This document shows, one piece after another, positions 16,990 through 26,719 of a stretch of DNA of 34,062 nt. Both the position numbers and the translations under genes were made by a program. The stretch is from NCBI GenBank assembly GCA_018268085.1, contig JAFDXE010000039.1:1-34062 (forward strand). Direction: 5' to 3'. Below the pieces are notes generated by a model that had not been told where the DNA came from, did not search any database, and worked only from the letters and a program-made list of their open reading frames with translations. Numbering within the stretch: position 1 is the stretch's first letter; each line of letters begins with the position of its first letter. Source of the DNA: Bacteroidota bacterium. Its GTDB lineage: Bacteria > Bacteroidota > Bacteroidia > Chitinophagales > Chitinophagaceae.

Positions 16990-17014
16990 GGCATATTTTT
17001 ATATGCCTTTTTTT
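16990..17014 (+). terminator. intrinsic terminator after scpB
   Basis: A perfect 7-bp stem, GGCATAT with ATATGCC, closes a TTTT loop and is followed by seven T. It begins 30 bases after the scpB stop and ends 35 bases before lysA. The lysA promoter must therefore overlap this hairpin, or lysA depends on read-through. Confidence 0.88.
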
Positions 17015-17048
17015 ATGCTTCTTATTCAGCAAAAGAATTTAACCATAC

Positions 17049-18254
17049 ATGTCATTAGAATTAACTCATGCACAACTGCTTGATATCGCAAAGGAATTCG
17101 GAACGCCGGTTTATGTGTATCACGCAGAAAAAATTTCGGAACAATACGCCAAACTTCAACAGGCATTCAGCGGTATTGATGCCAGAATTTTCTATGCCTG
17201 TAAGGCGCTTACCAATATCAGCATCCTGAAACATATTCATTTATTGGGCGCATCCCTCGATTGTGTAAGCATCAACGAAGTGAAACTGGGACTGATGGCA
17301 GGTTTTCCCAAAGAACATATTTTGTTTACACCCAATTGCGTTGATTTTAACGAAATGCTGGAAGCAAAAGAACTGGGCGTAAACATCAACATAGATAATA
17401 TTTCCATCCTGGAACAATTCGGAAACAAGTTCGGCAATACGTATCCCGTTTGCATTCGCCTGAACCCTCACATCATGGCTGGCGGAAATTTTAAAATTTC
17501 AACCGGTCATGTTGATAGTAAGTTCGGCATTTCCATTCACCAGATGCGGCATATCGAACGCATTGTAAAAAGCACTGGTTTAGAGGTACACGGATTGCAC
17601 ATGCATACCGGGAGTGAAATAAAAGACATCAATGTATTTTTAATGGGACTGGAAGTAATGTTCGACCTGGCAGATCATTTCCCCGGCCTTAGGTATGTTG
17701 ATCTTGGCAGTGGATTTAAAGTACCCTATCAGCCTGGTGAAAAAGAAACAGACGTGTCATTGCTGGGAGAAAAACTAACGGAAGCTTTTGCTAAACATGA
17801 AAAAGAAACCGGTAAAAAAATACAGGTTTGGTTTGAACCCGGAAAATACCTCGTTAGCCAGGCAGGCTATTTCATCGTAAAAACAAATGTGGTAAAACAA
17901 ACCCCGGCTACCGTTTTTGCCGGGGTGAATAGCGGGTTTAATCATTTGATACGCCCAATGATGTATGATGCTTATCATCATATTGAAAACATTTCAAACG
18001 CTGATGGTGTGCAGAGAATTTATACGATTGTAGGCAATATTTGCGAAACCGACACTTTTGCCTGGGACAGAACATTACCGGAAGTACGGGAAGGAGATTT
18101 CCTGGTATTCCGCAATGCCGGTGCGTATGGTTTTGAGATGGCCTCCAATTTTAACTCCCGTTTGAAACCTGCAGAAGTGATGGTGAAAGAGGGTAAAGCA
18201 ATGTTGATCCGTAAACGGGAGGAGTTTGAAGATCTGTTGAGGGGACAAGAGTAG
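17049..18254 (+). CDS. lysA: Diaminopimelate decarboxylase
   Basis: This 401-residue PLP enzyme of alanine-racemase fold type III converts meso-diaminopimelate to L-lysine and CO2 in the cytosol. The PLP lysine is Lys52 in IFYACKALTN. Other family marks are GLHMHTGSEI, the PLP-phosphate loop YVDLGSGFKVPY, WFEPGKYLV, and the substrate-binding GNICETDTF with AGAYGFEMASNFNSR from the dimer partner. Length and order are typical of LysA, and the HTGSE and CETDTF motifs favour it over carboxynorspermidine or ornithine decarboxylase relatives. It lies between the scpB terminator and a repeat array, so it is likely a single-gene unit. Confidence 0.95.
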   Translation: MSLELTHAQLLDIAKEFGTPVYVYHAEKISEQYAKLQQAFSGIDARIFYACKALTNISILKHIHLLGASLDCVSINEVKLGLMAGFPKEHILFTPNCVDFNEMLEAKELGVNINIDNISILEQFGNKFGNTYPVCIRLNPHIMAGGNFKISTGHVDSKFGISIHQMRHIERIVKSTGLEVHGLHMHTGSEIKDINVFLMGLEVMFDLADHFPGLRYVDLGSGFKVPYQPGEKETDVSLLGEKLTEAFAKHEKETGKKIQVWFEPGKYLVSQAGYFIVKTNVVKQTPATVFAGVNSGFNHLIRPMMYDAYHHIENISNADGVQRIYTIVGNICETDTFAWDRTLPEVREGDFLVFRNAGAYGFEMASNFNSRLKPAEVMVKEGKAMLIRKREEFEDLLRGQE

Positions 18255-18262
18255 CTGCAGGC

Positions 18263-18290
18263 TAATAGTTGTTAGTTTTTAGTTGTTAGA
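18263..18290 (+). repeat. 7-bp tandem repeat array, unit TNTTAGT
   Basis: Four heptamers (TAATAGT, TGTTAGT, TTTTAGT, TGTTAGA) begin nine bases after the lysA stop. They keep the same plus-strand orientation as the other three arrays. The rest of the gap up to 18523 holds no motif I can support beyond a weak 5-bp hairpin (18499-18517) just before the next gene. Confidence 0.8.
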
Positions 18291-18523
18291 TCCAAGTCAG
18301 GGTGATAAGCCTGAAGTTCAAAATGGATTCAGAAAGAGTGCTTTCCAGAGCGCTTTGCTAAGAACAACCATTCAAATTTATCAGGACGTATTACCTGCTC
18401 TTCGAAAGTTCCTGGATTTGTTTTCAACTTTTGTTGATTATTAACAACCGTAAGAAAATTCCTTTTTGCAGAATTCAGATTTTCTTACAACATTTATGAA
18501 GCGAATTAAAACCGCTTATTCAT

Positions 18524-21500
18524 ATGGACTCCTGTTACTCGCCCCTGGCGAACAAAAAATCAATCCCCCTTTTTTTAACTACTCTCTTTTTAATCTTCTT
18601 CTTTACAGCCTGCAACAAAAAAGATGATGCCAGGTGGTTGGATGTTGACCCTGCATTTGCGAAATACGTTGAAGCGTACACAACAGGTGTTATTTCCAAA
18701 ACGAGCTCCTTACGTATACGGTTAGCCGCCGACGCATCAACAACGCATACCATTGGCCAGCCGGTGAAAGAAGAACTGTTCGAATTAAGTCCTGCTGTTA
18801 AAGGAACAGCTACCTGGATCGATGCAAGAACCATTGAATTTAAACCGGCCGCTAACTTATTACCCGATCAATTGTACCAGGTTAGTTTTAAACTTGGTGA
18901 AGTAACGAAAGTACCTGCGGCATTTAAAACACTCCGTTTTACCGTTCAAACAATTAAGCCGGCATTTAAAGTTTCCCAACAGGGATTGAGGAGCAATGGC
19001 GATAAAAATAAAATGTTTCTCAATGGAGAATTGCTTACTGCAGATGCAGAAGACGGCGCAACTGTTGAAAAATTATTAACCGCCACCCAAAACAATAACG
19101 GATATAAAATTACCTGGCAACATACAGATGGAAATAAAACGCACAGTTTTACCATCAATGATATTAACCGGTCCGAAAATACATCCACACTTACATTACA
19201 ATGGGATGGTGCTTCTTTAAAGTCCGTCAATAAAGGACAAATAGACATAGCCGTGCCTGCCATCGGCGATTTTAAAGTGCTGAATGTAGTTGCGGTAAAC
19301 GATGCGCAACAATATGCTTCTGTTCAATTCAGTGATCCGATTGCTGTAGGGCAGGATTTAAATGGCCTGATCACCGTTAGTAACCAGTCTGACCTTTCTT
19401 ACACGATAAACGGAAGTGAAGTAAAATTATTTGTGAGCAGTATGCTCGACGGCAATTATACCGTTAATGCAAATGAAGGAATTAAAAATACCTGGGGTGC
19501 CAGCCTGCTAAGTGCTTTCACGTCTAATATTGTGTTTGAAAACAGGATGCCTTCCGTTAAAATATTCGGTAAGGGAAATATTCTCCCTACTTCAGGAAAG
19601 CTTGTTTTACCATTTGAATCTATTAACCTGAGTGCGGTAGATATCAGCATCATCAAAATTTACGAAAACAATGTTCCGCAATTTTTGCAGGAAAATGATT
19701 TAGGAGGATACAGCGAACTAAGACGGGTAGGTAAGCCCATCGTACAAAAAACATTGCGACTCGATGACGACAAAACGCTCGACCTGCACAAGAAACAAAG
19801 ATTTACACTTGATATAGACAAATTCCTGAAAACAGAACCCGGTGCCATTTATCGTGTAACCATTGGATTCAGACCAGAGTATTCCTTGTATAGTAAAACA
19901 GAAGCACCGAAAAAAGTAACTACAGACGAAGAATCAACATCTGATGAAGAAGGATCAGAGGAAGAAGAGGCAGATAATTATTATGACAATTACAACAGCG
20001 ACTCACGGTATGGTAAAGACGAAGATGAAGATTTCTGGAACCGTTATGATAATTATTACCCGTACGGATACAACTGGTCGAAACGGGATGATCCCAACAG
20101 TCGTTCTTACTACAACAAAGAACGCTGGGCCACCCGTAACATCCTGGCAAGCAATATCGGGATCACTGCAAAAAGAGGAACTAAAAATGACCTCATCGTT
20201 GCTCTAACCAGCATTCTTACCACGGAACCATTGAATGGAGTAGAACTTGTGGTAATGGATTACCAGCAACAGGTTATAGGTAAAGGATCGAGCGGCAGTG
20301 ATGGATTTGCAACCATCGAACTCAAACAAAAACCTTATTTACTCATTGCCAAAAAAGGAACGGAAAGAGGTTACCTGCGTTTAGACAATGCAAGTTCATT
20401 ACCCTTAAGCCGTTTCGATGTAAGTGGTGAAGAAGTTAAGAATGGCATCAAAGGATTCATTTTTGGCGAACGGGGTGTATGGAGACCGGGCGATAGCATG
20501 TACATCAATTGCATCATCGAAGATAAAACCGGCAATCTCCCGCCAGATCACCCGGTAGAATTCAGTTTGTATAATCCGCAGGGACAATTGTTCCGCCACG
20601 CAGTACAGAGTGGCGCTTATGATGGATTTTATGTTTTCAAAACAGCAACAGATGCAGGCTCACCTACCGGTAACTGGCAGGCAAAAATAAAAGTAGGCGG
20701 TGCGGTTTTCGACAAAAAAATCAAGGTAGAAACGGTAATGCCTAACCGCTTAAAAATAAATCTTGATTTTGGAAAAGATCCGGTACTGGGAATTAATAGT
20801 ACAAACACAGGAAAAATAAATGCTGCATGGTTATTTGGCAGCCCGGGTAAAAACCTTAAAGCAAAAATTGATGCCTCACTGAGTTCACGCAAAACACAAT
20901 TCGCAAAATTTGCCGGATATGATTTTGATAATCCAACAGCCGATTATAGCACGCAGGTGAAAACGATATATGATGGCACACTGGATGAGCAGGGTAATGG
21001 CACCATTAAACCGGATTTTAGTGTGGATGAAACAGCACCGGGAATGTTATCTGCCAACCTGCAGGTAAAAGTTTTTGAACCGGGCGGAAGTTTCAGTATC
21101 GATAACATGACCATTCCCTATTCTCCTTACCAGAGTTATACCGGGTTGAAAATGCCGGAAGGAGAAAAACCTTTTAACTATTTAATAGCCGGAAAACCGC
21201 ACAGCATTCAATTGGTTAATGTAGATGGCAAAGGAAATTTACTACCTGGCAGTAACCAGGTTGAAGTTCAATTCTACCGCATTCAATGGCGCTGGTGGTG
21301 GGATGAAGGATCCGATAACCTAAGCAATTTTACGCAGGATGAATATAACAAGCTGATAAAAAAAGAAACCGTTACTTTAACTAACGGTAAAGGACAGTGG
21401 ACATTCAATACATCTTCCTCTGAATGGGGCCGATACCTTATCCTGGTGAAAGACCTGAATAGCGGGCATATCAGCGGCAATGCATTTTATATCGACGGTC

Positions 21501-24160
21501 CCTGGTGGCAAAGCCGTTCTGGTAATGATGAACAGTCTGCCGCATCCATGCTTTCCTTTACCAGTAATAAAGAGAAATACAATGTAGGCGATGAAATTAC
21601 CTTAACGATTCCCAGTTCAAAAGGCGGGCGGGTATTGGTAAGCCTGGAAAGCGGCAGCCGGGTGATCAAAAATTTCTGGCAGGAAACAACACAGGGACAA
21701 ACCATTGTTAAGTTCAAGGCCGACGCAGGTATGACGCCGAACATTTATGCAACTGTGAGTTTACTTCAACCACATGCACAAACGCTGAATGATCTGCCAA
21801 TAAGAATGTACGGTTCCATACCGTTGTTTATAGAAGATAAGAATACCATTCTGAAACCGGTTCTTACCATGCCTTCTGCCATCAGGCCCGAACAGCAGGT
21901 TTCCTTTACCGTTAGTGAAGAACAGGGAAAGGAAATGACGTATTGTGTTGCCATTGTGGATGAAGGTTTACTTGATCTTACCCGTTTTAAAACACCCGAC
22001 CCTCATGCCGCATTTTATGCACGGGAAGCATTGGGTGTTTTCAGTTTCGACATGTTTGATTACGTAATTGGCGCCTGGGGCGGAGACCTGGAAAGAATAC
22101 TTACCATTGGCGGTGATGCGGATGCCGGTGCTGCCAAACAAAAAAGAGCAAACAGATTTAAACCAGTAGTAAAATACCTCGGGCCATTCACGTTAAAAGC
22201 CGGGCAAAAGCAAACGCAGTCATTCACACTGCCTGCATACATCGGTTCTGTAAGAGCAATGCTGGTAGCGGCACATAAAGGAAGTTATGGTTGCACAGAT
22301 AAAACCATACCTGTTAAAAAACCTTTGATGGTATTAACTACGTTGCCAAGAGTTTTATCACCGGGTGAAACATTGAAAGTTCCGGTTACCGTTTTTGCAA
22401 TGGAAAACAATGTGAAGAATGTAACGGTTAGTTTGAAACCCAATGAATTTTTTGAAGTGCTGGGTAGCAATTCCCAGAATATCAGCTTCACGCAAACAGG
22501 TGAACAGATGGCCTACTTTGATGTTCGTATAAAAAATGCAGTGGGAATCGGAAAAGTTACCGTTGCAGCAAGTTCTGGTGTTGAAAAAGCAAATGATGAA
22601 ACGGAAATAGACGTACGCAATCCTAACCCGGTAATCACTAATGTGCAGCAAATAACATTAGGCCCGGGTCAGCAATGGAATATATCAGCCTCACCCATAG
22701 GCATACCCGCTTTAAGTAAAGGCACTGTGGAAATATCCTCGATTCCTTCCATGAACCTCGAAAAACGCCTGAGTTACCTGATCCATTATCCCTATGGTTG
22801 CATAGAACAAACTACTTCATCTGTTTTCCCGCAACTGGTATTAAATCAATTACTGGAATTAAATGATGCACAAAAAGCATCGATTGAAAGAAATGTAAAA
22901 GCCGGCATCAGCAGGTTACAGAATTTCCAGCGGAATGATGGTGGATTCAGCTATTGGCCGGGAGGAACCGAAAGTGATGACTGGGGTTCAACCTATGCAG
23001 GTCATTTCCTGGTTGAAGCAATGAATAATGGTTATTACGTAAGTGACTATATGATTCAGTCCTGGAAGAACTATCAGAAAGGAAAAGCAACGAACTGGAT
23101 TCCATCAACAACAAATTTCTATGGCGGCGACCTGGCACAGGCTTATCGTTTGTACACACTTGCATTGGCTAAGGCCCCGGAGTTAGGTGCTATGAACCGG
23201 CTTAAGGAATTCAAATACATTTCACCTGAAGCCAAATGGCGATTGGCCGCCGCTTATCAACTGGCAGGGCAGGCGAATACGGCTTTGGATCTTGTGAGCG
23301 GACTTGCCACAGAATTCCCTGCACGCTATGATGCCGGGTTTACCTATGGCTCTGATTTGAGAGACCAGGCCATGGCGCTCGAAACGCTAACGTTGATGAA
23401 TAAACGAGACAGAGCAAACCAGTTACTTACAACAGTTTCGGCAAGATTATCGGAAGACGACTGGTATAGCACACAAACAACAGCGTATTCATTAATTGCC
23501 ATTGCCAAATTCTGCGGTAAAAATGCTTCAGGGGCGAAGATCATTGCGATGACTAATGTGGCAGGTACTAACACGAATATCAATTCTGCAAGTTATGTAC
23601 GCCAGGTTCCGGTATCATTTACTTCAGGAAATGTACCTGTAACGGTAACAAATAAAGGAACCAATAACCTGTACCTGAAACTGGTTACCAGCGGACAGCC
23701 GCTAACGGGCGACAGCAGCAGGGCATTTTATACGCCTAATGTTTTATACATGGGCGTTGAATATATTTCGAGAGACGGAAAAGCTGTAGATATTGCCAAA
23801 CTTCCGCAGGGAACGGACTTTATCGCCAAAGTAATGATCCGGAATACCGGCAAACGCGGCACCTACACACAAATGGCATTGTCACAGGTATTCCCTTCCG
23901 GATGGGAAATATTAAACCCGAGGATGATGGATGGTGAAGGTCCGTTTAAATCATCTGCAGCCACTTACCAGGATATTCGTGATGACAGGGTGTATACTTT
24001 CTTCAATATTAAAGAAGGAGAAATTTTGTACTACTACATACAGTTGAATGCAACCTATCCCGGTAAATACTATCTGCCTTCTACACTTTGCCAGGCCATG
24101 TATGATAATACCATTACGGCATCCAGTGCTGGTAAATGGGTAGAGGTAACAGGAAACTAG
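18524..24160 (+). CDS. Alpha-2-macroglobulin family lipoprotein with thioester motif
   Basis: This 1878-residue envelope protein resembles bacterial alpha-2-macroglobulins, which trap proteases through a reactive thioester after bait-region cleavage. A lipoprotein signal ends at FFTAC with Cys30 as the lipidation site, followed by NKKDD. A long series of beta-sandwich (MG-type) domains follows. EVKNGIKGFIFGERGVWRPG, near residue 640, marks the conserved MG2/MG3-like area. The thioester CIEQ is at residues 1426-1429 in HYPYGCIEQTTSS. The alpha-helical thioester domain then runs through GGFSYWPGG and DWGSTYAGHF. Residues 468-530 are a striking acidic and tyrosine-rich, low-complexity insert. 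pbpC follows directly, the same pairing as yfhM-pbpC in E. coli. That suggests joint defence or repair of the envelope when the wall is breached. Confidence 0.95.
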   Translation: MDSCYSPLANKKSIPLFLTTLFLIFFFTACNKKDDARWLDVDPAFAKYVEAYTTGVISKTSSLRIRLAADASTTHTIGQPVKEELFELSPAVKGTATWIDARTIEFKPAANLLPDQLYQVSFKLGEVTKVPAAFKTLRFTVQTIKPAFKVSQQGLRSNGDKNKMFLNGELLTADAEDGATVEKLLTATQNNNGYKITWQHTDGNKTHSFTINDINRSENTSTLTLQWDGASLKSVNKGQIDIAVPAIGDFKVLNVVAVNDAQQYASVQFSDPIAVGQDLNGLITVSNQSDLSYTINGSEVKLFVSSMLDGNYTVNANEGIKNTWGASLLSAFTSNIVFENRMPSVKIFGKGNILPTSGKLVLPFESINLSAVDISIIKIYENNVPQFLQENDLGGYSELRRVGKPIVQKTLRLDDDKTLDLHKKQRFTLDIDKFLKTEPGAIYRVTIGFRPEYSLYSKTEAPKKVTTDEESTSDEEGSEEEEADNYYDNYNSDSRYGKDEDEDFWNRYDNYYPYGYNWSKRDDPNSRSYYNKERWATRNILASNIGITAKRGTKNDLIVALTSILTTEPLNGVELVVMDYQQQVIGKGSSGSDGFATIELKQKPYLLIAKKGTERGYLRLDNASSLPLSRFDVSGEEVKNGIKGFIFGERGVWRPGDSMYINCIIEDKTGNLPPDHPVEFSLYNPQGQLFRHAVQSGAYDGFYVFKTATDAGSPTGNWQAKIKVGGAVFDKKIKVETVMPNRLKINLDFGKDPVLGINSTNTGKINAAWLFGSPGKNLKAKIDASLSSRKTQFAKFAGYDFDNPTADYSTQVKTIYDGTLDEQGNGTIKPDFSVDETAPGMLSANLQVKVFEPGGSFSIDNMTIPYSPYQSYTGLKMPEGEKPFNYLIAGKPHSIQLVNVDGKGNLLPGSNQVEVQFYRIQWRWWWDEGSDNLSNFTQDEYNKLIKKETVTLTNGKGQWTFNTSSSEWGRYLILVKDLNSGHISGNAFYIDGPWWQSRSGNDEQSAASMLSFTSNKEKYNVGDEITLTIPSSKGGRVLVSLESGSRVIKNFWQETTQGQTIVKFKADAGMTPNIYATVSLLQPHAQTLNDLPIRMYGSIPLFIEDKNTILKPVLTMPSAIRPEQQVSFTVSEEQGKEMTYCVAIVDEGLLDLTRFKTPDPHAAFYAREALGVFSFDMFDYVIGAWGGDLERILTIGGDADAGAAKQKRANRFKPVVKYLGPFTLKAGQKQTQSFTLPAYIGSVRAMLVAAHKGSYGCTDKTIPVKKPLMVLTTLPRVLSPGETLKVPVTVFAMENNVKNVTVSLKPNEFFEVLGSNSQNISFTQTGEQMAYFDVRIKNAVGIGKVTVAASSGVEKANDETEIDVRNPNPVITNVQQITLGPGQQWNISASPIGIPALSKGTVEISSIPSMNLEKRLSYLIHYPYGCIEQTTSSVFPQLVLNQLLELNDAQKASIERNVKAGISRLQNFQRNDGGFSYWPGGTESDDWGSTYAGHFLVEAMNNGYYVSDYMIQSWKNYQKGKATNWIPSTTNFYGGDLAQAYRLYTLALAKAPELGAMNRLKEFKYISPEAKWRLAAAYQLAGQANTALDLVSGLATEFPARYDAGFTYGSDLRDQAMALETLTLMNKRDRANQLLTTVSARLSEDDWYSTQTTAYSLIAIAKFCGKNASGAKIIAMTNVAGTNTNINSASYVRQVPVSFTSGNVPVTVTNKGTNNLYLKLVTSGQPLTGDSSRAFYTPNVLYMGVEYISRDGKAVDIAKLPQGTDFIAKVMIRNTGKRGTYTQMALSQVFPSGWEILNPRMMDGEGPFKSSAATYQDIRDDRVYTFFNIKEGEILYYYIQLNATYPGKYYLPSTLCQAMYDNTITASSAGKWVEVTGN

Positions 24161-24185
24161 TTGTAACAAATTATCCATAATGAAT

Positions 24186-24226
24186 AAGATGATCGTTGAG
24201 GAATTATCAACGGTCATCTTCATTTT
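24186..24226 (+). terminator. hairpin terminator between alpha-2-macroglobulin gene and pbpC
   Basis: A 14-bp stem (AAGATGATCGTTGA with TCAACGGTCATCTT, one G-T pair) closes a 7-base loop. It is followed by CATTTTAC, a short T run. The stem is strong but the T tract weak, so partial termination or mRNA 3'-end protection is as likely as full termination. Confidence 0.65.
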
Positions 24227-24265
24227 ACAAATACATCAATTTATTAAACCGATTGACTAATTTCA

Positions 24266-26674
24266 GTGGAAGTGCTGAAAAAAATATTACATAAGATTCG
24301 GCTGGCAGTGCAGAACAGTTCACTGAAAAGCAAAATAATTATGGCAGTAACGGTTGTATTGTTGCTGCTGTTCTGGTTCTCTATGCCCAAACGTTTGTTC
24401 AGCAACCCTACCAGCTTTGTAATAGAAGATAACCAGGGAAACCTGTTAAGCGCAACGATTGCTTCCGACGGGCAATGGCGATTTCCATACAACAATACTG
24501 TTCCGGAAAAATTTATCGACTGCATTACAACGTTCGAGGATAAACGCTTTTTTATTCATCCCGGTGTGGATATTGTTGCGATTTCCCGGGCGGTAATTGC
24601 CAACACCCGGCACAGCAAAACAACCCAGGGCGGCAGCACCATAACAATGCAGGTTGCCAGGATTGCCAGCAAACACGAAAGCAGGAATGTGTGGAATAAA
24701 TTAAGGGAAACGTTGATGGCGGTAAGGCTGGAACTATCCTATTCCAAAAAAGAAATTCTTGCACTTTATGCATCCAATGCGCCCTTTGGCAGTAATGTAG
24801 TTGGGTTGGATGCCGCAGCCTGGCGATACTTCGGCAGGAGCGCTGATAAATTAAGCTGGGCTGAGATGGCAACGCTGGCTATTTTACCCAATGCGCCATC
24901 ACTCGTACACCCGGGTAAGAACAGGGAAATATTACTGGCAAAAAGAAATGGATTGCTGGATAAACTTTTCTTGTTGGGTAAGTTAACTAAAGAAGATTGT
25001 GCACTCGCCAAACTGGAACCATTACCTGGAAAGCCATTGCCCCTGCCACAGTATGCACCCCACTTACTGCAACGTTACCGGAAAGAATATAACGGCATTG
25101 GGCAAACGAAATTACGATCTACTGTAGATGGAACATTACAGCAGGCTGTTACCAGGATCATTGAACAACAGCAACAACTCTTAAAAGGCAATGGCATTAA
25201 TAATATTTGTGCACTGGTATTAAATGTTGAAACAGGTAATACCCTGGCTTACGTGGGAAATGTTTATCAACCATCCAATAAAAACCTGGAAAGTGATGTG
25301 GATGTGATCAATGCGCCCCGGAGCCCCGGCAGTACTTTAAAACCTGTGTTGTATGCAGCCATGCTGAGCGATGGCATGATCTTACCGGATGCGTTAGTGC
25401 CCGACATTCCAACTGAAATCGGTGGATATACCCCTCAGAATTTTGACCTCGGTTATGATGGTGCTGTACCAGCGAGCAAGGCTTTATCCCGTAGTCTTAA
25501 CATTCCGGCAGTTCGATTATTACAACAATACAAATACCAGCGCTTCTACGAGGTTTTGCAGCAATGCGGTATTAATACCCTAACCAAACCTGCAGATTTT
25601 TATGGATTGAGCCTGATTCTTGGCGGATGCGAAGTAAAAATGTGGGAACTCGCCGGCTTGTACGCATCTTTTGCCCGTTCCCTGAAACATCAAACAGCAA
25701 ACAGGGGCATTGCACAGGCTGAAGATTTTCATCCGCCGAAATACTATGAAACACAAAAAGAAAAAAAGAATGAAAAATCAATGACAGCTATTGACCCTAC
25801 TTCCATTTATTTCACCTTCCAGGCCATGCAGGAAGTGATGCGGCCCGGGGAAGAAGGACTGTGGCAGCAATTTTCTTCTTCACAAAAAATTGCCTGGAAA
25901 ACAGGAACAAGTTTTGGTTTCCGTGACGGGTGGGCCATTGGCGTAACACCTGAAAATGTGGTAGCAGTGTGGGTGGGAAATACTACCGGTGAAGGAAGAC
26001 CGGGATTGATTGGCGTAAATACCGCCGCACCGGTGATGTTTGATATTTTTCGGCTACTACCCAACGTTAGCTGGTTTGAAAAACCGAAGTACAACTATAG
26101 TTATATACCGGTTTGCAGGCAGAGTGGCTATCGTTCCAATATTGATTGTACAGATGTTGATACACTGTTCATGCCATTTAACGCGATAAAATCTCCACTA
26201 TGTCCTTACCATAAAATGATACAACTGGATGCAGGCGGCGCCTTCCAGGTAAATGAAAGTTGTGCTTCTCCTGCAGCTATGATCCACAAAGGCTGGTTTG
26301 TTTTATCACCATCAATGGAATATTATTATAAACAGCGCAATCATGACTATAAATTATTGCCCCCTTTTAAACCTGGTTGCGTGCAGGTAGAAAACAGCAA
26401 ACAAATGGAACTGCTGTACCCTCAGCCGGATGCTAAAATTTATGTGCCCGTTGAAATAAACGGTGAAAAAGGAAAAACGATCTTTACGGCAGCACATCGG
26501 GATCATCATGCAAAAATATTCTGGTCGCTGGATGATCAGTTTATTACCACTACCGAAACTACGCACCAGGTTGCCATTAGCCCGTCGCCGGGAAAACACC
26601 TCATCACCCTTACAGATGATAAGGGTAATAACATATCACGGAGTTTTGAAATCATCGACAAAGAAAAAAATTAA
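24266..26674 (+). CDS. pbpC: Penicillin-binding protein 1C (bifunctional glycosyltransferase/transpeptidase)
   Basis: This 802-residue inner-membrane protein has one membrane anchor (residues 23-40). A GT51 glycosyltransferase follows, with FEDKRFFIHPGVD carrying the likely catalytic Glu91 and GGSTITMQVAR at 122-132. The transpeptidase has SPGSTLKP with Ser356 and Lys359, SRSLN as the SxN motif, and WKTGTS with Lys545 in the KTG box. The final 90 residues form the PBP1C-type C-terminal domain. It polymerises and cross-links peptidoglycan in the periplasm. The start is GTG at 24266, with another GTG two codons later. The alpha-2-macroglobulin gene immediately upstream is the classic partner of pbpC. 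A hairpin between them implies its own promoter or tuned read-through. Confidence 0.96.
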   Translation: MEVLKKILHKIRLAVQNSSLKSKIIMAVTVVLLLLFWFSMPKRLFSNPTSFVIEDNQGNLLSATIASDGQWRFPYNNTVPEKFIDCITTFEDKRFFIHPGVDIVAISRAVIANTRHSKTTQGGSTITMQVARIASKHESRNVWNKLRETLMAVRLELSYSKKEILALYASNAPFGSNVVGLDAAAWRYFGRSADKLSWAEMATLAILPNAPSLVHPGKNREILLAKRNGLLDKLFLLGKLTKEDCALAKLEPLPGKPLPLPQYAPHLLQRYRKEYNGIGQTKLRSTVDGTLQQAVTRIIEQQQQLLKGNGINNICALVLNVETGNTLAYVGNVYQPSNKNLESDVDVINAPRSPGSTLKPVLYAAMLSDGMILPDALVPDIPTEIGGYTPQNFDLGYDGAVPASKALSRSLNIPAVRLLQQYKYQRFYEVLQQCGINTLTKPADFYGLSLILGGCEVKMWELAGLYASFARSLKHQTANRGIAQAEDFHPPKYYETQKEKKNEKSMTAIDPTSIYFTFQAMQEVMRPGEEGLWQQFSSSQKIAWKTGTSFGFRDGWAIGVTPENVVAVWVGNTTGEGRPGLIGVNTAAPVMFDIFRLLPNVSWFEKPKYNYSYIPVCRQSGYRSNIDCTDVDTLFMPFNAIKSPLCPYHKMIQLDAGGAFQVNESCASPAAMIHKGWFVLSPSMEYYYKQRNHDYKLLPPFKPGCVQVENSKQMELLYPQPDAKIYVPVEINGEKGKTIFTAAHRDHHAKIFWSLDDQFITTTETTHQVAISPSPGKHLITLTDDKGNNISRSFEIIDKEKN

Positions 26675-26719
26675 ATGCAAGCAACTAAAAATTGTAGATT
26701 GCAAACTGAACAATCATTT

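Noticed and set aside
16990..17014. riboswitch (for example lysine) ahead of lysA
   Set aside because: The 88-base gap is too short for a lysine riboswitch and holds only a simple terminator belonging to scpB.
18499..18517. hairpin AAGCG/CGCTT just before the alpha-2-macroglobulin start
   Set aside because: A five-base stem with a nine-base loop is expected by chance in a spacer of this size.
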